Assembly: GCA_017466865.1 (NCBI GenBank)
Contig: JAFTTI010000021.1
Span: forward strand, 1 to 64,000
Direction: 5' to 3'
Length of the DNA: 64,000 nt
DNA from: Oscillospiraceae bacterium
GTDB taxonomy: Bacteria > Bacillota > Clostridia > Oscillospirales > Ruminococcaceae
Position numbers and translations under genes: made by a program. The notes under the pieces are model-generated. The model was not told the origin of the DNA and ran no database searches. It saw nothing but the letters and a program-made list of their open reading frames with translations. Position 1 is the stretch's first letter. Every line of letters begins with the position of its first letter. This document shows, piece after piece, positions 45,880 to 53,092 of this stretch.

Positions 45880-47073
45880 ATGGAAAACAAAAACGAAATA
45901 AAATGCGAAATCTATAAAAAATGCAGCGGTTGTCAGCTGATGAATCTTGACTATCAGTCGCAACTCGCATTCAAGCAGAAAACAATAAGAGAACTTTTAG
46001 GAAAGTTCGACCATGTAAATAAGATTATCCCTATGGAAAACCCCTATCATTACCGCAATAAAGTTCAGGCGGTAATGCGTTTTGACACAAGAACGAAAAG
46101 GGCTTATACAGGAATTTTTCAGTCGACAAGAAATGCCGTTATTCCCGCTAAGGAATGTTTAATCGAGGACGAACTTCTTCACAAAATTACGGGAACTGTT
46201 TTAAGACTCTGCAAGCGTCTTTCAATCCCTGTATGTGATTATAAGGGCAAGGGCTTTTTAAAGAGTGTATCGCTTCGCTATGCATTCGCAACAGGCGAGG
46301 TTATGCTTACTCTCATTTCAACATCAGACAGATTTCCTCAGAGCGAGGATTTTGTTTCGAGAATAAGAAAAGCACATCCTGAGATAAAGACAATTGTCCT
46401 TAATATCAACCCAAGTGGTATTCCTCTGACATTCGGCAATAAAGAAAAAATCCTTTTCGGCGAAGGATACATAACAGACATTCTCTGTAATAAAACTTTC
46501 AGGATTTCTCCGCAGTCATTCTATCAGATAAACCCTGTGGGAACAGAAATTCTCTATTCAAAAGCTATTGAATTCGCGTCCCTTAAAGGCACAGAAACAG
46601 TTGTCGATGCTTATTGCGGAATAGGAACAATCGGTATCTGTGCGTCGGATAAAATAAAGCGCCTTATAGGCATAGAACAGAATGCCTCTGCCGTCAGAGA
46701 TGCCAATATCAACGCAGAACTCAATAACATTCAGAATGCGGAATTTTTCTGTGGCGACTCAGGCGAGATAATGCAGAAAATCGAAAACAGCGGCGTTAAA
46801 ATTGACGTTGTTTTCATGGATCCTGCAAGAGCAGGTGCTGACAGAAGATTTTTGAATGCGCTCCGTAATGTAGCGCCCGAAAAAATCGTCTATATCTCCT
46901 GCAACCCCGAAACTCTCGCAAGAGACCTTTCTTATCTTTCAAAGGATTACAGAATAACAAAAATCCAGCCCGTTGATATGTTCCCGATGACGAAACATAT
47001 CGAAACAGTAGTTCTTTTGAGCAGTAAAAAAGCCGACGATTATGTCCGCATTTCTGTTCATACCAAGGACTAA
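45880..47073 (+). CDS. RlmD/TrmA-family RNA m5U methyltransferase
   Basis: The 397-residue enzyme has the Fe-S cysteines at the N-terminus (KCEIYKKCSGCQ, and Cys in PAKECLIED), SAM motif DAYCGIGTIG, VVFMDPARAG, and the catalytic ISCNPETLARDL. It methylates the C5 of a uridine in 23S rRNA (RlmC/D type) or tRNA. It lacks the N-terminal TRAM domain, being shorter than the usual ~450. It starts 13 bases after the kinase-like gene. A decayed copy of its last residues occurs at 47560. Confidence 0.88.
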   Translation: MENKNEIKCEIYKKCSGCQLMNLDYQSQLAFKQKTIRELLGKFDHVNKIIPMENPYHYRNKVQAVMRFDTRTKRAYTGIFQSTRNAVIPAKECLIEDELLHKITGTVLRLCKRLSIPVCDYKGKGFLKSVSLRYAFATGEVMLTLISTSDRFPQSEDFVSRIRKAHPEIKTIVLNINPSGIPLTFGNKEKILFGEGYITDILCNKTFRISPQSFYQINPVGTEILYSKAIEFASLKGTETVVDAYCGIGTIGICASDKIKRLIGIEQNASAVRDANINAELNNIQNAEFFCGDSGEIMQKIENSGVKIDVVFMDPARAGADRRFLNALRNVAPEKIVYISCNPETLARDLSYLSKDYRITKIQPVDMFPMTKHIETVVLLSSKKADDYVRISVHTKD

Positions 47074-47115
47074 AAACAAACCGATCAATAAATAAGAATT
47101 TGAGGGTGAGATATT

Positions 47116-47535
47116 ATGGATAACAGCAAAATTGCAGAATTTATCAAGAAACAAAAAGTTGCTTTTATCTGTTCTGTTGATGAAGATGGATTTCCTAATG
47201 TAAAAGCGATGCTTAAACCGAGAAAAATCAATGGTTTGCACCAATTTTATTTTTCAACAAACACTTCTTCTATGAGAGTTAAACAGTATATGAATAATCC
47301 AAATGCCAGCATTTATTTCTATCATAAAGGATTCATTAAGTACACTGGTGTTATGTTAAAAGGTAAAATGGAAGTGTTAACCGACCAAAAGACGAAAGAC
47401 ATGATTTGGCGCAAGGGGGACACTATGTTCTATAAAGGCGGAGTTACTGACCCTGACTATTGTGTTTTGAGATTTAACGCAGATAGTGGAAGATATTATT
47501 GTGATTTGAAAACGGAGAGTTTTTCAATCGTGTAA
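47116..47535 (+). CDS. Pyridoxamine 5'-phosphate oxidase-family flavin-binding protein
   Basis: The 139-residue protein starts MDNSKIAEFIKKQKVAFICS, with VDEDGFPNVKAML and FYFSTNTSSMRVKQYMNNPN, the split-barrel pattern of PPOX-like proteins that bind FMN, F420 or haem. The substrate is unknown. It sits between an RlmD-type gene and a fragment resembling that gene's 3' end, which suggests that it entered by a local insertion or recombination. GAGGGTGAG precedes the ATG. Confidence 0.8.
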   Translation: MDNSKIAEFIKKQKVAFICSVDEDGFPNVKAMLKPRKINGLHQFYFSTNTSSMRVKQYMNNPNASIYFYHKGFIKYTGVMLKGKMEVLTDQKTKDMIWRKGDTMFYKGGVTDPDYCVLRFNADSGRYYCDLKTESFSIV

Positions 47536-47559
47536 TATAAATTCCAATATATCGAACTC

Positions 47560-47622
47560 ATGGTAGATTTCCTACCTAAAGAAACAACATTCGAAACAGT
47601 AGTTCTTCTTTTAAAAAAATAA
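47560..47622 (+). pseudogene. Remnant of an RlmD/TrmA-type C-terminus
   Basis: The 20-codon frame reads MVDFLPKETTFETVVLLLKK and stops. It aligns with the end of the complete gene at 45880 (PVDMFPMTKHIETVVLLSSK). The DNA also matches: ATTCGAAACAGTAGTTCTT here and ATCGAAACAGTAGTTCTT near 46998. It is too short to be functional and is a tell-tale of a lost or displaced methyltransferase gene copy. Confidence 0.65.
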
Positions 47623-47641
47623 ATGATAACAGGAGTTAGAT

Positions 47642-48235
47642 ATGAGTCCGAAAATTCAAAAAATACTGTCTATTGTACTTTTAATTCTCGATATTGCATT
47701 TTTACTTGCTGTCATAATAGCAGAAGTTATGTCTTATGATATGACATCAACAACTATCGACAGCAGTTTTCTTGAAAGTGCGAAAGAACTGTATATTCTG
47801 TCAACAATACGCAAGAACTATCTGGTTGCCTTTATAGTTACCACAATAGCTTTTCTGGGCGTTTTGTTTCAAAAAGCATATATCGGGAAATCCGAATCGA
47901 AACTGATTTTAATAATAGGTATGGCTTTTATTATTGTTCCTGTTATGATTGTCAAAACAACAATAGAACTGATACCTGCTCTTTCAAACGAGCCTGTCCT
48001 CAGAACAACTGTTATTACAGAAACGGATTCTGATTACAGCCGAAGAGGAGGTTGGAGTTATTATCTGATAATCGAAGACCAGAAAATTTCTGTTACAGAA
48101 TCGGAATATAAGTCTGCGAAAAAAGGCGACCCATATTATATCATCTGTTGCGGCGATAAAATAATCGAAACCTGTAACCCCAAGAAATATACAGACGCGA
48201 CAACCCCTGAATATCTGACAGAAATGGGATGGTAG
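47642..48235 (+). CDS. Membrane protein of unknown function
   Basis: The 197-residue product has three hydrophobic segments (ILSIVLLILDIAFLLAVIIA, YLVAFIVTTIAFLGVLF, LILIIGMAFIIVPVMIV) and a C-terminal extracytoplasmic or cytoplasmic domain with beta character (YYLIIEDQKISVTESEYKSA, DPYYIICCGDKIIETCNPKK). I do not recognise it; the soluble part resembles DUF-type domains that follow small membrane anchors. AGGAG precedes the ATG and a bidirectional terminator follows. Confidence 0.6.
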   Translation: MSPKIQKILSIVLLILDIAFLLAVIIAEVMSYDMTSTTIDSSFLESAKELYILSTIRKNYLVAFIVTTIAFLGVLFQKAYIGKSESKLILIIGMAFIIVPVMIVKTTIELIPALSNEPVLRTTVITETDSDYSRRGGWSYYLIIEDQKISVTESEYKSAKKGDPYYIICCGDKIIETCNPKKYTDATTPEYLTEMGW

Positions 48236-48248
48236 AATATGAAAATAA

Positions 48249-48282
48249 AAACCTTACGAAGATATACTTCGTAAGGTTTTTT
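48249..48282. terminator. Bidirectional terminator
   Basis: AAACCTTACGAAG (48249-48261) and CTTCGTAAGGTTT (48267-48279), 13-bp stem, with A-run and T-run flanks. It serves both the gene at 47642 and the minus-strand surface-polymer operon. Confidence 0.88.
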
Positions 48283-48285
48283 GCT

Positions 48286-48525
48286 TTATTCGTTTGTGTC
48301 GTCGGCATCATCGAAAACTACAACATCTTCTTCAACTTCCTTTTTGTCAAAATCGATGTTGAGCTTTTCTTTTGCTTTCTTTTTCAGCTTAGAAATAACA
48401 ACTCCCGCTGTTACACCTACCGCAACAGCAACCCCGGCGATTATCTGGATAATATATGTTGTTGCAGAAACATCTATATAAGCGGGCGTGGCAAAGAATA
48501 AGTTGTTAAGAATAACTGTAATCAT
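48286..48525 (-). CDS. Small membrane protein at the end of the surface-polymer operon
   Basis: The 79-residue product has one or two hydrophobic segments (ITVILNNLFFA, TTYIIQIIAGVAVAVGVTAG), a basic stretch (SKLKKKAKEKL) and an acidic C-terminus (KKEVEEDVVVFDDADDTNE). I do not recognise it. ATG at 48525 is chosen for TGGAGAA upstream. It follows the YidC fusion gene by 20 bases on the same strand, so a helper role for that protein is conceivable but unproven. Confidence 0.6.
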   Translation of the reverse strand: MITVILNNLFFATPAYIDVSATTYIIQIIAGVAVAVGVTAGVVISKLKKKAKEKLNIDFDKKEVEEDVVVFDDADDTNE

Positions 48526-48545
48526 AATAAATTCTCCATTCAAAT

Positions 48546-50444
48546 TTAATCTTTTTTATCTGATTTTTTTTGTTTTAGTCTTGACAGAATATATTTTCCT
48601 GCATATCTGCTGCTGTCTCCGAAATTAAAAACAGCTTCTGATCTTACATTCGAAATATTATCTGCCCATTCGGAATTGTTTTCTATAAGTTTTTTCGAAG
48701 CGGTTTCAATTTCATTTTCATCGTTTCCCGAAACTTCAATTCCGATTTTGTTTCTTATGGTAAAGTCAATAGGTTCAACTCCGATTTCTTTATAATCTTC
48801 GTTGATGATTTTAACAGGTGTGTTTACAAACATAACAGGGCGCAACGAAGAGAATGAATATTCATATCCGATGTTCGACCAGTCTGTAACTACAAACGCC
48901 GCTTTATATATTGTTTCATTTGATGAAAAATCATCCTCAACCGAAACATAAGGGTCGTCTTTATATCTGTTGCAGATTTCGTTCCAGTTCTGCGGTGATC
49001 TTAAAATATACTGCGGATGAGGTCTTATAACAACCTTTGCGGTTTTCTTCAAGCCGTTGACAACTGTATCAAGACAACTGTCAAGTATGTTATCTTTTTG
49101 ATGAGAAGGAGCGATAAGAATATATTTCTCATCCTTGTTATCAGGGTTATTATTTTTCCATTCAAGATACTGTGTTGTGATGTCATCAAGCATGCCATAT
49201 CCGTATTCTATGAGGTTTTTCGGCGGAAGATCATAAGTTTTTTCCATTGCCTTTATCTCATCAACAATATGCTTTCCTGCACAGAATACAGTATCAAAGT
49301 GGTCTAAAGCGCCCTTTCTCAGAAGCATGTTCATACTTGATAATCCATGGTCCATATAGATATATTCGGTATCTTTACATACATAGCTTCGTTTTAAATA
49401 ATACTTTTCAAGATCGGGAGTTGTCATAACAACAATGCGGGCATCCATTTTCATGAAAAGAGATATAAGCTTGTTCTTGCCTATGTAATAGGAGATAATT
49501 CTGTCGTTTTCTTTTGCAACGCTGAATATTATGTCATCGGGATCATTTGTTATATAGTGGATTTTTATATTTGAATGAGATAACAGCCATTCAATAAGAC
49601 TTTTAAAATACTTATAGAATCCACTTGCTTCAGAATAGAATACCAGATGTTTGTTTTCAACCGAAAAGAATTTCTTATAATCAACACGCTGTCTTTTCTT
49701 GAGTTCTGAAGAGATATTGCTGCCGTAATCTTTAAGTTCTTCAAGTTTTTTCTTGCTTTTTTCAAGAGCTTCATAATCAATGTATTTTTTAGGATTGATA
49801 ATAGCGTTGAGTATGAATATCTGCAGTGTGCTGAAGATGTTGCTGAATATCCAGTAAAGAGCGATACCTGATTTTACAAATAATCCGAGATATAAGGATA
49901 ACGCCGCAGAGAAAATCATCATACCATATTTATTCAATTTTCCCTGTTCTGCTTGAAGCACCTGAGCTTTATTCTGCGCAATGCACATAACAATTGCCGA
50001 TAAAGCTGCGATTACAGGGAAAAGAAGATACAATCCGCCTTGTTCAAACGGAACAAGAGAAAAATCAATTCCGAATGATGTCATAAGATTTGTTGTTATT
50101 CCCGAATAATCTGGAACGCTTATCATTTCAACTATACCCATAAGGATAATAAGCTGAAGAATCATAGGTATAACATCGATAAACGGACTGTATTTTTCTT
50201 TTTTATACAATCTGAAAGTCTCTTCGTTTATTCTGTCCTTGTCACCATAAAAATCACATTTTATCCTGTTTATTTCTGGCGACATCTTCACCATTTTTAT
50301 TCCGTTTTTCTGAACAATTATGTTTATCGGAAAAAGGATTATTTTTGTCAGTGCGGTAAATATGATTATCGCAAGAGGATAATTGTTGCAGAGATTATAT
50401 GATATCTCCAATAGTTTCCCCAATGCAGTTGCCAATAGTTCCAT
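48546..50444 (-). CDS. YidC/Oxa1-like insertase domain fused to CDP-glycerol glycerophosphotransferase-like domain
   Basis: The 632-residue protein has two parts. Residues 1 to about 230 are YidC/Oxa1-like: five spans, a cytoplasmic helical loop after span 1 (KMSPEINRIKCDFYGDKDRI, NEETFRLYKKEKYSPFIDVI) and GIALYWIFSNIFSTLQIFIL in the last span. The arginine normally found in the groove of the first span appears as lysine (ALTKIILFP, K34). Residues ~260-632 are TagB/TagF-like: IYMDHG (His ~365), VVIRPHPQ (~473) and VVTDWSNIGYEYSFS (~519), the motifs of teichoic-acid CDP-glycerol polymerases. The fusion would put the polymerase on a membrane scaffold. The ATG is at 50444; GGAGG at 50477 is separated from it by a small hairpin. 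Confidence 0.85.
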   Translation of the reverse strand: MELLATALGKLLEISYNLCNNYPLAIIIFTALTKIILFPINIIVQKNGIKMVKMSPEINRIKCDFYGDKDRINEETFRLYKKEKYSPFIDVIPMILQLIILMGIVEMISVPDYSGITTNLMTSFGIDFSLVPFEQGGLYLLFPVIAALSAIVMCIAQNKAQVLQAEQGKLNKYGMMIFSAALSLYLGLFVKSGIALYWIFSNIFSTLQIFILNAIINPKKYIDYEALEKSKKKLEELKDYGSNISSELKKRQRVDYKKFFSVENKHLVFYSEASGFYKYFKSLIEWLLSHSNIKIHYITNDPDDIIFSVAKENDRIISYYIGKNKLISLFMKMDARIVVMTTPDLEKYYLKRSYVCKDTEYIYMDHGLSSMNMLLRKGALDHFDTVFCAGKHIVDEIKAMEKTYDLPPKNLIEYGYGMLDDITTQYLEWKNNNPDNKDEKYILIAPSHQKDNILDSCLDTVVNGLKKTAKVVIRPHPQYILRSPQNWNEICNRYKDDPYVSVEDDFSSNETIYKAAFVVTDWSNIGYEYSFSSLRPVMFVNTPVKIINEDYKEIGVEPIDFTIRNKIGIEVSGNDENEIETASKKLIENNSEWADNISNVRSEAVFNFGDSSRYAGKYILSRLKQKKSDKKD

Positions 50445-50488
50445 TATAGTTATCTATCCACGCATATACTGCGTGTCCTCCTGTAAAT

Positions 50489-52294
50489 TTATATGAGATT
50501 TCTTATATATTCATAAACAACGCTTATAAGTTCGTCGTTTTCTTCGGGCTTTTTGATTGCGATTCTTATGTATTCTCCATTATCGCATCCGTTTTTGCCG
50601 TTAAGATTTTTTATAAGGAAATTATTTTCTATAAGAAATTCACACAATGATTCAGCTGTGCCTTTTTTCATACGGCACATGATATAATTTGCCTGAGATG
50701 GATATACAACGAATAATCCTGTTTTATCAAGAAGCGAAGAAAATCTCGCTCTCTCAGAAGCAATCATATCACAAGCATTGATATACGATTTTTTGTATTT
50801 TCCGCATATCTGTAAAAAGAATTCCGCAAAAGAGTTTATATTCCAGATAGGAATATCATGAGCAACGGATTTTAAAAGAGCGGTGTCTGAAGAACATAAC
50901 GCTCCCAGTCTTATTCCCGGAACGCCGTAACTCTTGCTTATGCTTTTGATTACAGATAAGTTGGGATATTTTAAAAGTGTAGCGTTTTTGATGAGCGTGT
51001 ATCTGATGTCGCTGTCAGCGAAATCCACAAAGCTTTCATCAACAATAACTTTCTGATTTCTTTCATAAAGTGCGTCAAGTATTTCATACATTTCGTTTTC
51101 GCTTATGAAATGTCCCGATGGGTTATCGGGGTTTATGATAATTACTATATCGCAGTTTTCTGATTGTTTAAGGATAAATTCTTTGTTATATTCAAATGAT
51201 TCATTTTCACATAAACCTATTTCAGCCGATGCTGTTTCTGCAGAATTTATGTATTCATTGAATGAGGGCGATGTTATATAATAACTTCCCTTGAGATTTC
51301 TCATGATTATACGGATAAGTTCTGCCGCACCGTTTCCTGTTACAACATAATCTTCGCTTACGTCAAGAAGACTTGCCATAGCTGTGGATATTATTCTGCT
51401 TCCCGATGGATACTGAGTAAGAAGCTCTGTGAAACTGTGTTTCATTTCGCTTATCATCTTTTCATCGGGGAACCATGGATTGACAAGATAACAGTAGTCG
51501 CGTATATCCTGAAATCTCCAGTATCCGCCGTAACGTTCTGATAAGCTTCTGAGTTTATTTTCTCCGAAAAGTGTCTGAGCAACCTGAAGGTCCTGAGGGG
51601 TATCTATTTCATACCATTTCTTGTCTGAAACATCCATTACCTTAAGGTTTGAATCATTTATATTCGCAATGATTTTCAATACCATTTCATAATAAGCGTT
51701 GTTTCCGCATGTCTGGATATACGCTTTCAGAAACGGAAGATACCAGTTTGAGAAAAATTCTTTTGAAAGTTTATATATGTTTACCGTTTTATAATACGAT
51801 GAACAGTTATCCCAGTTGAACTTGCTTTTTTCGATAAAAGCGGTTACTCTGTTTTCTGAATCGAATGTGGTAACTGTGCCGTCCATCCAGTTTTCAAACT
51901 TACTTACAGTAACAACATTAGGGTCAGGACAACGTATCAGTTCCGAAACAATTTCAGAATCGAAAATAAGATCGCTTTCAAAGAGAATAGTGTCTTCTTC
52001 TGACATATGCTCAGAAGCGAGAAAGAGAGAATATATATTGTTTGTAGTAGCATAGCGATCGTTGTTGATAAAAGTTATATCAAAATCACCGCCGATAGCT
52101 CGGGCGTGATCGTTAAGCTGTTCGGCACAATAACCCGTAACGATAACTACCTTTTTTATCCCTGCATTACGCAGAGAATCAAAGATTCTTTCAAGCAGAG
52201 ATTTTCCGTTTACCTCTACCATACATTTGGTTGAGTTTTCTGTATATTTTCCGAGTCTTGAACCCATTCCCGCAGCAAGTACTACAGCCTGCAA
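50489..52294 (-). CDS. Bifunctional nucleotidyltransferase - HisC/CobD-like PLP enzyme
   Basis: The product of about 601 residues joins two enzymes. Residues 1-240 are a LicC-like NTP transferase (QAVVLAAGMGSRLGKYTENS, LLERIFDSLRNAGIKKVVIV, LFESDLIFD). Residues ~260-601 are a fold-type I PLP enzyme (VTGNGAAELIRIIMR, IINPDNPSGHF, IVDESFVDF, and SISKSYGVPGIRLGAL with the PLP lysine). The PLP motifs lie between HisC and threonine-phosphate decarboxylase CobD. A plausible reading is amino-alcohol phosphate formation followed by CDP activation. Another is a PntC-like phosphonate transaminase-cytidylyltransferase, but PepM and Ppd are not here. TTG at 52294 is chosen over GTG at 52303 because GGGAG lies eight bases before it. 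Confidence 0.82.
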   Translation of the reverse strand: MQAVVLAAGMGSRLGKYTENSTKCMVEVNGKSLLERIFDSLRNAGIKKVVIVTGYCAEQLNDHARAIGGDFDITFINNDRYATTNNIYSLFLASEHMSEEDTILFESDLIFDSEIVSELIRCPDPNVVTVSKFENWMDGTVTTFDSENRVTAFIEKSKFNWDNCSSYYKTVNIYKLSKEFFSNWYLPFLKAYIQTCGNNAYYEMVLKIIANINDSNLKVMDVSDKKWYEIDTPQDLQVAQTLFGENKLRSLSERYGGYWRFQDIRDYCYLVNPWFPDEKMISEMKHSFTELLTQYPSGSRIISTAMASLLDVSEDYVVTGNGAAELIRIIMRNLKGSYYITSPSFNEYINSAETASAEIGLCENESFEYNKEFILKQSENCDIVIIINPDNPSGHFISENEMYEILDALYERNQKVIVDESFVDFADSDIRYTLIKNATLLKYPNLSVIKSISKSYGVPGIRLGALCSSDTALLKSVAHDIPIWNINSFAEFFLQICGKYKKSYINACDMIASERARFSSLLDKTGLFVVYPSQANYIMCRMKKGTAESLCEFLIENNFLIKNLNGKNGCDNGEYIRIAIKKPEENDELISVVYEYIRNLI

Positions 52295-52299
52295 AAAAA

Positions 52300-53049
52300 T
52301 CACTCCCGTACCATGATAGTGTAATGTCTGTCGGTTTCTGAAAATCCGACTTCGTTATTGAGTTTCGGCATAAATCCGTCAGCCTCTTTTCTGAAACCTG
52401 CATTATAGAATACCGAAAAATAATCTTCGTATTCATTTACTGTGCGGTATAACGCACTGTAATCGGATTTCAACGCCTCAGAATAGATTTCATTCAGTGT
52501 GAGTCTGTCATCAAGTGCTACTGTATCTATAAAATACAGAACAGATTTTTTGCTTGATTTTTCAAGGATTTTTCTGAAACATTCTGTTATATCGTCGTCG
52601 TTTATATACATGCATACATAAGAAACAATGAATATATCTATATCAGAATAATCATCAGATTGCTTAAGATAATCCTGAACCGAACTGCATACAAATTTCT
52701 TGTTTTCACCTGTATATTCCTTGCATATTTCTTCGGCGTTCTTAACCATTTCTGATGAAAAATCAACACCCACATATTTTTTGCATACAGGAAGCAGACA
52801 TTCAGCCCAACGACCTATTCCGCATCCAAGGTCAAGAACAGACGAATCCTTATCAAGATTAAGATGAGGAAGAACTTCTTTTTTCTCTATATCGTTCCAT
52901 TTATCAGCATAATCGGGATTCTGATCTCCCAGAAGGACAGATGTATAAACGCTCTTCATATCACCAAGCTGTCTGCCTCTTCTGTTATAGAGTTCTCTTG
53001 TTTTTTCGGTGTCTATGTTTGTTTTGGTGCCGTATATTCTTTTTTCCAT
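52300..53049 (-). CDS. SAM-dependent methyltransferase of the surface-polymer operon
   Basis: The product of 249 residues is a class I methyltransferase with SSVLDLGCGIGRWAECLL (motif I), KYVGVDFSSEMVKNAEEIC and IDIFIVSYVCMYINDDDITE. The acceptor is unknown; a small amine such as a phosphoethanolamine group would fit the neighbours. Starts are GTG at 53064 or ATG at 53049. GGAGGA (53079-53084) is 14 or 29 bases away, with a GCACTTTT/AAAAGTGC hairpin (53061-53078) in between; folding would place the site 11 bases from the ATG. Its stop overlaps the next gene's upstream start region. Confidence 0.8.
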   Translation of the reverse strand: MEKRIYGTKTNIDTEKTRELYNRRGRQLGDMKSVYTSVLLGDQNPDYADKWNDIEKKEVLPHLNLDKDSSVLDLGCGIGRWAECLLPVCKKYVGVDFSSEMVKNAEEICKEYTGENKKFVCSSVQDYLKQSDDYSDIDIFIVSYVCMYINDDDITECFRKILEKSSKKSVLYFIDTVALDDRLTLNEIYSEALKSDYSALYRTVNEYEDYFSVFYNAGFRKEADGFMPKLNNEVGFSETDRHYTIMVRE

Positions 53050-53092
53050 AATTTTTAATCGCACTTTTTTAAAAGTGCTCCTCCTTTAAATC

